A DNA stretch of 64,000 nucleotides from Nymphalis io (GCF_905147045.1 NC_065904.1:10106001-10170000), one strand, 5' to 3'; shown: positions 25,733 through 40,415, counted from the stretch's first letter. The notes: generated by a model from the sequence alone, not told the origin. Translations and numbers: made by a program.

Positions 25733-26520
25733 TTGCACAATTTAAATTTGTATTCAATAAAGTATTTATTGTAAATGTGTGTGCGTTAATCATATTACAT
25801 TTTTTTAAATTATATTTGTTGCATTCAAACTCAAGGTTTTCAAAACATTTGACCGTGTTTTTATTGATGATGATTATTTAATTACAATTCAAAAGGTTTA
25901 TAGATTAGATACTTTAGACAATGATAATAATTTAGCACAGCAGCAGCAGTCGGCCTGCCACCTCAACTATTTTTTTTATTGTACGTACACAGAGATACAG
26001 GAGGAAAATAAAGATTAATAAATGATTAAAAAGTTTTTTATTAACATGAAGTTTTTATTTAAGCACTTTTTATAAATATTTTGCACTTTAAATTTTTGTC
26101 AGAAAAATAAATATAATAATCATTAACAACTATTGCAAAAATCTATTTTTGATAACATTTACATGTCAATTATTTTACCCTATTTGCTATATTTGTGATT
26201 AATTCAGAAGTATTTTTAAAAAAAAGGCAACCAGCAGCGCGTTGATGTCTTTAGTATGGAAATATTATATTTTTGTATAAAGCGTGCTCAATAATAATTG
26301 CTAGTATACAAAAATATAAAAAAAGATTGTAATTTATATTATAAATAAGTATTTTTAAATTAAATAAAAAAAAAACACTTAAAACCACAGCTAAAGTTCG
26401 GCAATTGAAGTACAAATTACATAAAAAAATATATGCAATAACAATCATTATGTTTAATGATCATTAAACTAAACCATACATAACAGAAGAACATCTAAGT
26501 TAAAAAAATCACACAAACGA
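25733..26520. other. AT-rich intergenic before the large gene
   Basis: Very AT-rich. No exon or repeat of the four families was seen. Confidence 0.5.
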
Positions 26521-26529
26521 CCTTATCCC

Positions 26530-26726
26530 AATTTCCCTCTCGATGGGCATTAGACCTCTCCATTTACATAACGAATGTGAAGGTTGACTTTCTTTGGCGG
26601 GGAGGGTTCTTGTCTCTGCCTCACTCGACAGTGTAGTTTCCCGCGCGCGCGACCGCGCTTGTGTAGTGACAGGTGACAGTTGACAGTTTATTTTTTTTAA
26701 ATCTCAGCCATCAATTTTTGGATAGC
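26530..26726 (+). promoter_or_regulatory. Probable promoter and 5' UTR of the large secreted-protein gene
   Basis: Composition changes abruptly from AT-rich to a CpG-rich core (cccgcgcgcgcgaccgcgc, about 26640-26658) just 70-90 bases before the exon-1 ATG. It is followed by the repeated 'gtgacag' and 'ttgacag' blocks at about 26675-26690. No TATA box is obvious. The transcription start cannot be fixed from sequence. Confidence 0.5.
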
Positions 26727-26744
26727 ATGAGGCTTATTTTTTGG
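26727..26744 (+). CDS. Exon 1 (first six codons) of a secreted Pro/Gln-rich protein
   Basis: Codes for MRLIFW and stops at a strong donor (gtacgt, 26745). In phase 0 it joins the exon at 56190, which begins VTAFAVLSISCAKNS. Together they make a textbook signal peptide: Arg at position 2, a hydrophobic core, and a small-residue cleavage region near SCA. The downstream exon has no ATG at its start and would lack a full hydrophobic leader without this exon. The CpG-rich patch just upstream supports a transcription start here. The join is an inference from splice signals and the fit of the leader. A short 18-base exon cannot be proven without RNA reads, and a closer alternative first exon remains possible. 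Confidence 0.7.
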
Positions 26745-28873
26745 GTACGTGTATTTTTTTTATTTTTAATGTAGAACTTCTCGGTGAAAGTTCGTATTTA
26801 ATTTATGTTTAGTATGTTATTGACGTTTGTTAATCAATTTTTCATTTTTTTTATTTTAGAAAATTTTAAATGTTTAATAATACTTTTTTTTATTTTGCCA
26901 TATATTAAGATTCAGTAAAAAAAAAAAAAACAAAAAAAAATTAAGTTAATATTTCACAATATATTTTTATTTCTAAATTGCATTTTTTTTAAATAAAAAA
27001 TTTACGTAAAATAAGAGAATTTTGGAAAACGCCTATCATTGCATAAATATGCATAACATTTGCAACGCAAATTATCGTCGATTTTCGTTATTCAATATCA
27101 ACACATCCTTTCTATATTGCGTAAAAGCCTTAAACAAGAGGAAGTGTGTCAGACAACGCGACGTGGAATTCGCGAGCGGAACTTGAATTTTAAGTCAATT
27201 ACCAGTGATAAAGAAATGCTATGCTAGCTTAAAGATATATTTCAAGAATTCTTTTTATAAACATAAGCCTATATTCTATAGTTATAGCTTTCTTAAAACA
27301 TTTTAAATTATATTTTTTGTTAATCATATAAATAAAATAAACTTGAAGATAATTATTAATCAAAGGCATATATAATAATTTAATGTCTTCTTTATTTGAT
27401 TACAATATTAAGTAAATTGTAAATGATTATTATTAATATTAATTTAGTTAATATTAAATTTTATTTATATTTAATATGAATTTAACGTTTACTGGATGGC
27501 ATCTTTAAAACAACCTGCTCAGTGGCGACAGCAGTCCATCGATGTTTTCTCTTGTTTGTTCACAACTTGCTTGCAAATATCTGATTATTATAAGAAAATA
27601 TGAGAATTCATTGCAAAAAGGTTTTAAGTCATGTCTAACAAAAATAAAGATGAACAGTAGAGAAACTGTATAAACAAATTAATAATTAATTTAAAAAAAA
27701 AACAATAATATCCCTGTGATAATTTCTTCTAACTATGCCATTCTATTATAACCCATTCAGATAGCGTTTTAGGTCATCTAAACGGGGTCGTTGGCTATTA
27801 ATATTCGCAAGAGAAATTAGAATGTGACCCACTGCATCGGTAAAGGGAGACATGGTGTACGATACATAGGTAACAATAACAATTTAACGAGCTATCAGCA
27901 CCAAATATAACTCTACCGAATTACTTGCAGGATGCAAGTATTCAGTTATTACGATAAAAGGTTAGAAGAATTACGATATTGTATTTATTATAAATAGGGA
28001 TACAATATTTAAAACACCATGTGTAGAAGTTTTCAACGATTAAAATATATATATATTTAAACTAGCAACTCCTCATACTATTTACTTATAGGTCCTACAT
28101 TATCATACCATTCCAAAGTAAAACATAAATTATATGCATAAATAATAGATAAACTTCAGACTGGCCAATGACTTGATAGTAAAAAATATTAACGACAATC
28201 ACTTACCAATGCACCACCAACCTTTGAAACTAAGATGTTATGTCTCAAGTGACTCCGGTTACACTGAAAAACAAATAATTTGTGTTCCCCAGGGGTATTG
28301 CGGCTAATGAAGATTTTTTTTAACCGCTGCCTACATTTAAAGACAAAATGTGTACTCAATTGTAATGATATACTAAAGTAAAGATATTACAGAACTCGTC
28401 ATGACGTTTGTATAAATAAATAAATAATATCCAAATAAAAAATATTAAAACATTTTTATTCGTAATATCTACAAAAATAAATTTATCAAAGAAAATTATC
28501 TTTGGTTAAAAAAAAAATCACAACACAGACATTAATAATTCAATATAACTACATATCTTCAAATAAATATAATTACACACACTTTTACAACGACAAATGA
28601 AAACGTTATTTTTATTTTTTTAATTGCGGACATTTACATATGACTATATGAATTTATTTTTGTTATATAAAGCTTCGTAATTTTCGTGCAAAGTGAATTT
28701 AATGTACTGTATTAATATTTATGAGTCACATTAAGTGAGATCATGATGAACTATCAACAATGAATTAATAAGAATGTTTTTGATAAAATTATTACGTGTA
28801 AATATGAATAACTTTGATACATGGATTACTTGTTATTCTGTACGGTTTCGCTCGCTTTAAATCCAACTGACAT

Positions 28874-29176
28874 GAGCCGAGATGGCCCAGTGGTAAGGAC
28901 GCGTGAATCTTAACCGATGATTGTGGGTTCAAACCCGGGCAAGCACCACTGAATTTTCATGTGCTTAATTTGTGATTATAATTCATCTCTTGCTTTACGG
29001 TGAAGGAAAACATCGTGAGGAAACCTGCATGTGTCTAATTTCACTGAAATTCTGCCACATGTGTATTCCACCAACCCGCATTGGAGCAGCGTGGTGGAAT
29101 AAGCTCCAAAAATTCTCCTCAAAAAGAGGAGAGGAGGCCTTTAGCCCAGCAGTGGGACATTCACAGGCTGTTACGG
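28874..29176 (+). repeat. SINE-B, full-length tRNA-derived SINE
   Basis: Head 'gagccgagatggcccagtgg' with A-box-like block, B box 'gggttcaaacccggg', body 'ccttcaccg'-type complement, and 3' end 'agcccagcagtgggacattc' plus 'acaggctgttacgg'. Reverse copies lie at 17166-17441 and 61993-62268. It resembles the abundant tRNA-derived SINEs of butterflies (Metulj type), an identification from memory. Confidence 0.85.
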
Positions 29177-29974
29177 ATTACGGAAATCCAACTGCTCCGC
29201 CTCCGTGAGATGTAGCGTGATGTTAAATATAGTATATAATATGCCTTTCAATATTTTATCAAATTGGACTAGTAGTTCCTGAAATTATCAAGTTCAAACG
29301 TTAATACTCTTATTTAGGTTTAAATATAGTTTTAATAAATAAGACATACAGTCCATATAAATATTTAAAAAAAAACTAATAAAATTAAGCATAGTTGTCG
29401 TAAAATAATATTAAGCTCCATCTCTTCCCAGTCGTCGTTATTCTACCACTAAACATCAAATGATGCTTCGGTGCGGTTTTCGGTTTGAGGTGTGTGTGAG
29501 TCAGCTTACTTACAGGTATAACGAACGCAACTTCATAGATCCTGTGGTATGAGAATTAAGAGTGTAAAACAACGATTTTACTTCCAACCGTGCCAATGTT
29601 ATACTCAGACGAATACTAAGTGGAAAAAGTCGAATGTGACTGTATGAATTCAAGACTTTAAGCTCTAACTCAAAATAAAAATATTATTTATTCAAATTCT
29701 TATTTCTCTTAAAATGTAATTTTACAAGATAAATTAAATATAAAGCGTAGCGTCAAGAAATTCAGTAGATATTTTTTTAACCAATTAAATTACATAAGTA
29801 ATAATTATATACAATAAATTTTACACAACATCATTATATAACAAACAGCCATATTAGTTTGCCTTTTTGAAATAAATAAAATAAAAAACCAAAAAAAAAC
29901 TTACTACGAACCATAATGACATAGCTTCGATGTTATATGCACACGTAGTAATTCCTCACCAAATTTCATTATTA

Positions 29975-30205
29975 TTATTATTTTTTATAGAATAGGAAGC
30001 CATCAGATCAAGCCAATAGAATAGAATATAAACCATCGCTTACATCACCAATGCGCCACCAACCTTGGGAACTAAGATGTTATGTCCCTTGTGCCTGTAA
30101 TTACATTGGCTCACTCACCCTTCAAACCGGAATACAACAATACCAAGTACTGCTGTTTTGCGGTAGAATATCTGATGAGTGGGTGGTACCTACCCAGACG
30201 AGTAA
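29975..30205 (-). repeat. Rep-D copy, internally deleted
   Basis: Reverse copy with 'ttttttatagaataggaag', 'caccaaccttgggaactaag', 'gtgcctgtaattacattggctc' and 'ggtggtacctacccagacga'. The middle of the 3' half is replaced by a short duplicated-looking segment. Confidence 0.75.
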
Positions 30206-31137
30206 ATATAATAAGACGTGATGATAAGACGGTCTTATCGCTAATAGATATCTATAACAGATAACCGCCCTGTAATTAAATTAAGAGAAAAAAATACTAT
30301 AATATCAAGTCACATATTTACACACAAATAATACACACGTAATATTATACATTAAATAGAGAATTAGTTTAAATAATTGTATCATGTCCTTATTTTTTGT
30401 TGTAGAAAAAAGAGGTATTAAAATTAGAAATGGAAGTATTTTATTTCAATAGAAGCATTATAAACTACTTTAATTGCCTTTCAAGCTCACTTTAGGGCCA
30501 AACCTGACCACTATAATTATACTCTCATACCAGTAATTACATATCTTTTCGATCTAACCAAGGGATAGCCAGTTAGTGATGACATCTCTCAAGGATGACC
30601 GCATAATAATGTAGTGTCATCCTTAAATATGAACAAACGTCGACATCTAATAAATAGTCCATATTTGATCTAGTTTCTCGTACATATTACACATATTTAC
30701 ATAATGTTAATTTCATTAAATATAATTAATTTTATTGGACATTAAATCTTTGTTGACATTTGTATCTAGATCGCACCCACTCATCGGTAACGAAACTTAC
30801 ACGGTAAAATATTATATAGCTGTAGCATAATGTAAGAAGATATTTTGTAATAAAATCCGTCTATTTTAAAGTTGATAGTTATATAATAAACAAATTAATA
30901 ATCATATTTTTTCTTAAGGTTACCCCTAAGGTTGGGATTTTTTCTTAAAAATTTTATGCGACTAAAACGGGAAGTATACCTCCCAAAAAAAGAACGTTCC
31001 AAATTGGGATAATAAACAAAATAAAGTAAATAAAATAATAAATTTGGCATTTCTTATTAATTGACTATAAAATAGTTCGATCTTAGTAATCCTCTGTTAA
31101 GCTATTATAAGCTTATATCCTTCCATTAAATAAATAC

Positions 31138-31173
31138 TTAAGTGTGTACATATGTACATATGTACACACTTAA
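31138..31173. repeat. 36-bp perfect palindrome
   Basis: Reads the same on both strands with no loop (ttaagtgtgtacatatgt and its complement). It is built partly from repeated 'gtacatat' units. Confidence 0.95.
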
Positions 31174-34100
31174 ATGTACAATTATAAATCCCGATATATA
31201 AAAGTTTTATCACAAGATTACTCACTAAGTATAAGATGATTCTTAATTATTATAAGAAGAAAAACCCTTTAGTGGTACCTCTGTGGGTTTGAGTAGAAAC
31301 CTTCGTCTGAGAGCAAAAAGTCTCATCCACTCTGATATCACGAAATCTCGGATACACTTATAAAAGGATACAAGATCTCAGAAATACCTACTGCAATTTA
31401 TTTTAATAGCTAATACTGATTATATCTAGCTTACGGGAATGTTCTCAATGTCTCGAAATCGGATCGTATACCAGATGAACAGCTTTTAAGGCGTCCGGTG
31501 AAAGCGGAAATTATCATAAAAACGTCAATAGGCGGAGCAGAGGGTGACATTCTAGTTACATCTGCGATTATTACTTTATATTTTATATCGTATACTTAAA
31601 ATAATGATTATTAAACAAGGAATTTTACCGTAGATGAGACTTAAATAGAGCGTAATATAGAGCACACGTTTTGTTTACTTAGCATAAAATATTTTGTAGA
31701 TAAAATGTATATGGGTATAATATATAAGCTTTTATACATACATAGATTATTATTATAAGAACATAAACAGATAAAAGGACATAAATATGAGATTTTGGGA
31801 TATAAATTAACGCAGAAAACCTAAAATAACTCGATATTAGGTCCTTTACAAATATATAGATGAAAAGGAATTAATTTATTACGTATATACGTAGTTTACA
31901 TCACTACATCCATATAATTTTTGAGAAATATATACATAAACTATACAAAAAAGTAGACAACAAATTTACCGACTTGATACCGGATAAAGGTACTCAGATG
32001 ATATTTTTTTTAATAACGAGATCAAGTTGTCACTTTGGCCCATTTTTTGTGCCACAGGAAGTCAACCAACGCCGGCTTGCAACGCTAAGGTGCTTCTTCA
32101 ATCAACAAGATTTCTTATCATAAACTTGAAATCTCTTATTATGATATTATTCAAATGATTATTCCATTCGTAGCGGCCAGTAAATCTCGTTGTTTATGAC
32201 TAATAGGCGATCAAAATGCAAAGCCGTTTTATTAAAGTTATTGTGACGTTTGCTTATGACACGACACGCTTCTAAATATTTAAGAATGATAAATGCGTGG
32301 AAACGATTGCATGTTGAAGTACGAGGCAAGAAATGATTAAATTTTCGAATTAAAAATAAAAGTACTGGTTGCCCAATCCCCAAAGCCTTAAGCAATAGTG
32401 CCTCAGGTTAATCCCTCACGTCAATCCATCCCGATTAAATTTAAGTGCTACAATGTATAATTCTACAATGTATTCTTTTTTTCATATGTTTTCAGTATAC
32501 AGCTCACATGTATTTAGCGCTAGTAATAAATAGTTAGCTGTTTCAATGATTATCCAAGACTGTTTCTATAAGCAATCACGATCCATCTCGGCTGTAAAGA
32601 AGAATAAGCTGTTAATCCAAACAATATTCAAGAGCAAGTTCAAAACACAAAGGGTCGATTACAACGCTCGGTTAACCGGCCTTGACTCACGATAGGGCTG
32701 TCACTTTTACATTAATTAATAAAACAAATGATAATATATCTTGATTTACTTCAAAATAGTAAAAAGAATATCTTTCTTATACAAATTAATTCTTAATATA
32801 TATTTACTTATAATCTTGTTCAATGCAACATATGCCTGGAATGAAACATTTTTCCGTCAGAAAGGTTTCATTCAATCGTTACATGATGTAGAATCATTCT
32901 ACCCAAAACAAAACTTAAAATATGGCCGTCATCTAGCCTGAAGATGGGTTTTCATGTTTAACATACATATATATTGAAAAACATTAATTAATATATCTAT
33001 TACCAATTAATTGAAGCAATAAGTTTCTATCCGGTTTTCTTCCTTAGAATCAACATTACGAACCGGTGGTAGCTTTGTATTTAATTTATTTCTGTACTAT
33101 TTCGAAAGTATTTATAAGAGCCTATTTGATTAAACAATATTTTTTTTAGAAATCACTTAATCAATTGTAGTGATGTAGTATTGTATACATTTGACATTTT
33201 GACAACCCTGCCTTTAAGTGGAGCGACTATGGATACGTTTCCGATCGCACGTAACGCTAATTTAACGGTCCGCTGACTGTCACTAACCCGGTCCCACTTA
33301 CCGAAGAAATAACACTTTGCTTTATTGTACTAGTTTTTCAAAGAATTCATCAATGAACTTGTATTTATAATATGAAAAAAACAGAATTGTTAAATTATTG
33401 CGAACTCTAAATAAACAATAACCTTAACCTTTAAATGGATTAGACTATTATTATCATGAAGTTTTACTGAAGCTAAAGTTCAAAGTATCCTTACGATTAT
33501 ATGATGATTATTACTTTGTTTCATTATGTTAAGAAGTATTTTTTACTGATATAACTAGTTAAAAATAAAACACTTACGTCCTTCCTTGTAAACGTTCACT
33601 GATTTATCTCTTTCTGTCATTATTGATTTGTCATTCGTAAGAGGAAAACGAAGCATTATTTAACTAATTAACTCCTAAACAAACAAAACTTTATGAATAA
33701 ATTAAATAAGTTTAATTAACATTTTTAAAAACAAATGTCATGACTGAGCACCAACTGCGAAGATCCATTACCTTATTCGTTTACAACATGGCGCTTAAAC
33801 TTCAACACGCTTTTAGAAGTCATTGTATATTTTCTACGGTTTGTTTTGAATAAAATATTCACTAGACCATGCAAAATCACTACAATGTAAGAATTATTCA
33901 AAGCTCGTAAGTTTGTAATGGCATGGAAAGTTTAAAATGTTTTTATATTCATATAATATATGTATGTACGTATATACTTTTGTCCATTCAAGGCATACCC
34001 ACTTTTTTTGTTCCATTTACAAAACGATTGGACCAAAAACTTTTTTTATTAGAATTTGGCACGAGCTTGAGCTGTAGATAATCAAGCATGATCAAAAAGT

Positions 34101-36574
34101 TGTTATATATTCTTTATTATATTCCTTTATTAACTTCACCCGTGTCACTTAAATAAACTTTGCTAGTATTTGTGTTAATAAATGTATAATAACACATTTA
34201 ACCCGTAACGTTATGTTATAATTCATTAATAAATATAATTAATTAATTTTAATAATATAATTAAAAATGCATATACTGGCCGTTTCTTGCAAGCTTTTCT
34301 TGGGTAAAAAGTAAAACGAAGTAACCTATAAAATTTCCATAAGATAAAGAAAAGAAAACATGAAAGTTGGATATATTATAATTTGTGTGCTTCAAGATTT
34401 TAGATTAATAATAGCATGTGTAAAAATAATCACTACATTTTTAAACGGATATCGTTTTATTTTTAAATATAAACATAGATTTATTAAAACTAACTCATTA
34501 AATTATTGCAATTGTAAGTTTGTTATTTTTGGCATAAACAGATAATAAAACATACCTAAATATATTAAGTATATATTCTTATTATTTGAAGGCAGGCATA
34601 CAAATATACCACCTGGTGGTTAGTGGTCACCTTCACCTTTAGTCACTGGAGCTGATAGAAGTATAAACTACTCATTACACCACAAATCATGGGATCTAAA
34701 ATGTAACTTCCAATGTAGGGACTTTAAACCAAAATAAAATAATGTAAATTATTGACGTTTTGCGGTTGAATAACTTGAATTGAAATAAAGCGGTAGCGAG
34801 GTATATAAATATTCATACGAATCGGCTAAAATATATACTACCATATTATATGACACCACTAAAATATGAAGAGAAACAATTAATACCATACGTAGCTTAA
34901 ACGGCTGTCCGATACATTCTGTTACAAGCCGACCTTACAATACAAATGTTTAAGATAAAAACTGACCACTCATCTTGATCCATACTCCGCTCAAATTATA
35001 AACCAACAAAATTATTCCATCACGACCGACACGTAATAGTCCCACGGCCTTCCGTGAAAGTCCATTCATATACACATCGCACGTAATTGCAAATTAAATA
35101 TAAAAAAAAAACAAACAATTCACTACCTTAACACCTACATAATAAGAACTATAGAATAAACTTTTACTTTTTCATCTAAACCGCTAACAAGCATGGCATA
35201 CTCACTTTCGTGGCTGTTTAATTGTTTGCTATGACGATGTTAAGGCTTTATTGTATAATGGTTACGATTATGCTTGTATTCGGACAAACAGTAATCAACG
35301 TTATAAAGCTAACTAATCTGTGTATAATTTGTAACAGACGTACTAATTTGCTAATTAAAAAGTATTAAATTAAAAAATTAAACAGCCTATTAACGCATAG
35401 CTGGCAAGTAACCGAATAATATATTTTTTTCTTTGCATATTGCATATTTAAATTTTTGTCAAAAAAAATGCATGTGAATTATTCAGTATAGAGATTTTAG
35501 GTACATAATTTTTAGCGTGAATCTCTTAAGCGGATCCACGACTTTAAGGAAAAATCGCAATGTGAAAGAGAAAAAAAAAACAAAATAGAATATTTGTATT
35601 AGATCTGATTCTATATGAGATTTACTTTATGAATTTATTAAGCCATAAAAAATGAAACACAAAACGGACTTAAGCCAAAGCAAAATAACATGATTAAAGA
35701 TACAAAAATCACGAGTATTTAGAGTAAATATTTTATCTCAAAAATGCACAAGCATCGGGAAAGTTGTAAAACTATTTATAATCTTTCCACTTTAAATAAA
35801 ATAAAAAAGTTATAAATTACTGCATCTGCTTATAAAAAATAAGCTTATTAAATTCTCAAACGCCATCAAGTCTATGGAATTATTCGTGGCAGTTTTATAA
35901 CATTAGCTGGGAATAGAAAGTCGTATCTTAGATATTAGTGTCAAATATTAATATGATAATAAAACATGAATATTACAGTCGTTTAAAGGACAACTAAAAT
36001 ATAAATGATGTCATAAAAAAGATTTAAAGTAAGCGGCCGATTAAGATTTAAGTAGTTAATTAAATTCGAATCTTAATAAACGTCTTGATGAATATAAAAA
36101 AATCATAAAAGCGTGACAGACAACGCGTTAATTTCGAGTGCTGTGGCTGATTAAAATGCTTTTGTTCTGTACTTTTTTTTTAATGACGTCGAAAAGGCAA
36201 TGAAACATACGGCCATCGTCTATCACTTGATTGGTCAGGACTAAAATGTAGTTCAAATATCCTATACCATGTTATATACCATACTATTTACGTCCTTATG
36301 GTTCTGTTAATTAATGTCTCCTACGTGTATTACATACACATGCGAAGTAAAAGCTAAAACAATAATTATTTCTTCTGTACGAATCCGGAATATAAATATT
36401 AGTATGAAGACCAGAGTTTGATACGAGTCAAGCAAGTTTCTGTCGAGACTTATTAGTGCTTAAAAAATACAAACAATTAAATATCCATGTCACTATCCTT
36501 ACCGAAACTCATTCTATATAATTATTTATGATAACAGTTTTCAATTTGTTAAGTTTCCCGCCAATTGTTTTTTT

Positions 36575-36890
36575 ATTTTATTTGTTCTCCTTTGATCAGG
36601 CAAAGGTAACTTCACAGTACAATCTAATGACGGCCGGTTAAATTTATTTCAAAATCAAAAGCAAACTTATGATAAATAACAATAAAGGATTTCCGTAGTA
36701 CTTTCCTGGACCTCTTTTAATGTTCGAAATTTAAAGTAAATGTCAAAAAGGATATTCAAAAACATACATTTAAATTTCATTTCGAATAATCAATTTAATA
36801 TTATGCATATTCTTTTTTCGAATTAAATTTGAATATTTCCGCTCTTTAGAAAGACATATTTTAATTTCGATTCATTACTAAATGCACCTC
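36575..36890. repeat. Direct duplication, copy 1
   Basis: 316 bp matching 37823-38139 with about five differences. It begins 'attttatttgttctcc' and ends 'ttactaaatgcacctc'. The flanks differ at once on both sides. Confidence 0.95.
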
Positions 36891-37599
36891 TCACACGTCG
36901 TCTTACATAACACCAATTATCATTATTACAGTACGGCTTGTATTTAATGACATGTGTGGTGTAATCGATTCCAGTACAAATTATATTCAGCTTTATTATT
37001 TCATACTAAATAGCGATGAGTGAAATAGAGTAATTATTATTATATATGCGTTTATTATAAATAAGTAATTATATCCCGCTTCGATAGGTGTAACGTTGTA
37101 TTGTTTTAATTATGAATAATAATTAAAAATGATATATTATATATATTCTGTCTAACATTTATAATGTGTTTAAATATTTAAGTATAGTTTGTTTAAATTA
37201 ATTATTACCTAAAACATCAAAGGAGCTATCGTAATCATTATTAGGTATTTCACACAATTATGTTATTATCAGGATTAATAGCTAGAAATTTAGTTACAAC
37301 AAATTATTGCTTAAATTATATTAAATTATTTTAACATAACTCACTGTTTTGCTATCCTTTTCTACCAAACACACGAAAAAGAGATAGCAATAAAAAAACA
37401 GCCCAGGGGATAAAGCGCTTAGATTAATTACCAAAGGTTACGGGTTCTAATTTTACCGTGATTTTAAGTGCTTAATTAGGGTTTTTATTTATCTCTAGCT
37501 CCATGGTTACCATTGTAAGGAAAAATACACAATATGTTGTTTGAAATTATGTGATATGTATGTACACGCCGTACTGGTATAAAAAATAAAAAATAAACT

Positions 37600-37755
37600 A
37601 AACTGCTGTGTTCCGGTTAGAAGGGTGAGTGAGCCATTGTAACTAAAGTCACAAGGGACATTACATCTTACTTCCCAAGGCTGATGGCGCATTGGCGATG
37701 TAAGGAATGATTAATGTTTCTAACAATGCTGTCCTCTATGAGCTGTGGTGACCAG
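37600..37755 (+). repeat. Rep-D fragment
   Basis: Middle part of Rep-D (gttccggttagaagggtgag, tgatggcgcattggcgatg). It lies between the two copies of the direct duplication. Confidence 0.7.
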
Positions 37756-37822
37756 CTACGAGCCTATATAAGTCCGTAATATCCTTGATATAAGGATATT
37801 AATAATAAATATGTATATGTAT

Positions 37823-38139
37823 ATTTTATTTGTTCTCCTTTGATCAGGCAAAGGTAACTTCACAGTACAACCTAATGACGGCCGGTTAAATTTATTTCAA
37901 AATCAAAAGCAAACTTATGATAAATAACAATAAAGGATTTCCGTAGTACTTTCCTGGACCTTTTTTAATGTTCGAAATTTAAATGTAAACGTCAAAAAGG
38001 ATATTCAAAAACATACATTTAAATTTCATTTCGAATAATCAATTTAATATTATGCATATTCTTTTTTCGAATTAAATTTGAATATTTCCGCTCTTTAGAA
38101 AGACATATTTTGATTTCGATTCATTACTAAATGCACCTC
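37823..38139. repeat. Direct duplication, copy 2
   Basis: 317 bp, same orientation as 36575-36890, offset 1248 bp. About 98% identical by eye. Confidence 0.95.
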
Positions 38140-40189
38140 ATTTTTCAGATTTCAGATTTCACAATCCAAAACAAAACAAATTAAATTAAAAAAATCTCTA
38201 ATATATTATAAAATCGTCAATAACTCATTAGTTAGATCAATACCCGTGAATGTGATTCCAGCTGCGACCGTAAACATTGTATATGGAAAGGCGGTTAATA
38301 ACATATAATATCATTTGACCGACTTCGTTCTACACGATCGCAATAAAAACTCGATTTCCATATGACGGTTATGCATATCACATTTTTATCGATTAAATAT
38401 TAGATACAAGATAATTTGTTACTTATACTATGTTTATTCAAATTTAGAAGTGAAACATTAAAATCGCCGTTGTGACTAAAATTTAAAAAAGCAATTTTGT
38501 GCAACGTTCTTGTGAAACTATTCTAACGAAAATACGTTTCACTAACTTGTGTTTATCAGAACTTATATTTAACGGCTTTTTTATTATATAATTAATAATT
38601 TTTTTTACATATTCGATCAAGTTTCGAAAAACTAAAATAATTTTGTATTATAAAGTTGGAGTGTTGTCAGATAGATTCAAATATTATAGCTTACAGAAGT
38701 TATCTAAGTTTTCTTGTTTGGATATGAAGTCTGAAATTAGATTAATAATATCTACGAACTCTTTGTTCTATAATATTTACAACGGTTTTTATATAAAGGA
38801 TATTCATGCGTTTTGTAATTAAAAATGCATTATCATAATAAATAATAACCATAAATAAACTTGTGATTAGAATAAAATAGTAGCTTCAAATTATTTTGTT
38901 TTTTTTTACGTGTTAATTTAAAACTCTTAATAAAAAAAAAAAACATATTTTTAATTTCTCTAATTATTATTTTTACTTGCACTATGGTTATAGATTATTC
39001 TGCCATGTAACAGTTTATTAAAAGACACGAAGGTTAAGTGGTGAGGTTTTATATCCATATTCCTTGGTTAAAAATAATAACATTTTAACATAGACATTAA
39101 GAAGTACAATATAGTAATTTCTCTAGCGAATGAAGTTATTTTAAAACGCGTCGCGTCCCGCCTCTTCATTACGATTCGAGCTTTCTACGACATTCCGGGC
39201 CAACGAGTCCGGTGTTCTTTTGGAGTGAGAGTGAAACGGCGGTTACGCACTCTGTCTACTCCGATATAGACACGAAATATATATTTTTAGACCATATTAT
39301 ACATATATTTCGCTTATAAGCTTTGGCGTTCAAGACTGAAGCATTTAATCAATGTATACAATAAATAACTGACAAGCTTTGTGCTTAATATAAAATAAAA
39401 ACCCTTCATATAAATATAACAATAAAAAACCGACATATTTCATTATTTTAATGTTGCCGTGTCTATTTTTAAACATTGACCAATAATTTCCCACGTACTT
39501 ATGAAATAAGGATATATTACGCTCATACTCGACATCCTTGAACGACGACCTAGAAATTGGTGCGAATTGAAAAAGTAAAAGTAATATTGCATTATTACTA
39601 CAAATTTACGAGTGTAGAGCCTTTTAATGCCTCTGTAGAAATAATTTATTTTTTTATAACACTTAGGATTCATGCATGTATATTATTAACACATAAACGC
39701 GCGCTCGGACACACCTTCACTAGCACACACGTGCGTGCGCGTATTTGATGCGTGTGCGTGTGTGTGTGCGTGATCATTCACGCTCAATATCAAATTCACT
39801 AACCAAATTCCACCACTGGCTTGTAAAATTGGTAACACAGACCTATGGACAAAATAACTTACCATTTCTAATTGAATTTATAATCTTAATTGCAATCATT
39901 TTATTTTCATTCAGTGTTATAAATAATAAATATATAGATATATACTTGTTAGAATTCATTACATAGAATGCGCTGTTTTGATTTCAATGTGATTGCTTAT
40001 AATGCGAATAAACCGGAATATTCACTAAAAAAAAGTTTTTAGTTATTTACATAATAAATCTTAATGACCATATGTGCTTCGTTTAATTAATTCGCGCAGG
40101 TATGTTTTTTTCTGCGTATTTTTTGCTTAACAATTTATTACACGTTACAGAAAAAAATAGATTAAAAAAAATGCCATAAGAGTAAAACT

Positions 40190-40415
40190 TCTTTTTTTTA
40201 TAGAACAGATAGGTGGACGAGCATATGGGCCACCTGGTAAGTCACCAACGCCCATAGACATTGGCATTGTAGGAAATGTTAAACATCGCTTACATCGCCA
40301 ATGCGCCACCAATCTTGTGAACTAATAAGTTATGTCGCTTGTGCCTGTAATTACACTGGCTCAGTCACCCTTCAAACCGTAACACAACAATACCAAGTAC
40401 TGCTTTAGTATGGAA
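40190..40415 (-). repeat. Rep-D copy
   Basis: Reverse copy with 'tttttttatagaacagatag', 'gacgagcatatgggccacc', 'caccaacgcccatagacattg' and 'gtgcctgtaattacactggc'. It ends before the first ~60 bases of the family. Confidence 0.8.

Noticed and set aside
36583..38135. Small LTR element (TRIM) with the 316-bp copies as LTRs
   Set aside because: No primer-binding site after copy 1, no target duplication outside the pair; kept only as an alternative in the findings.
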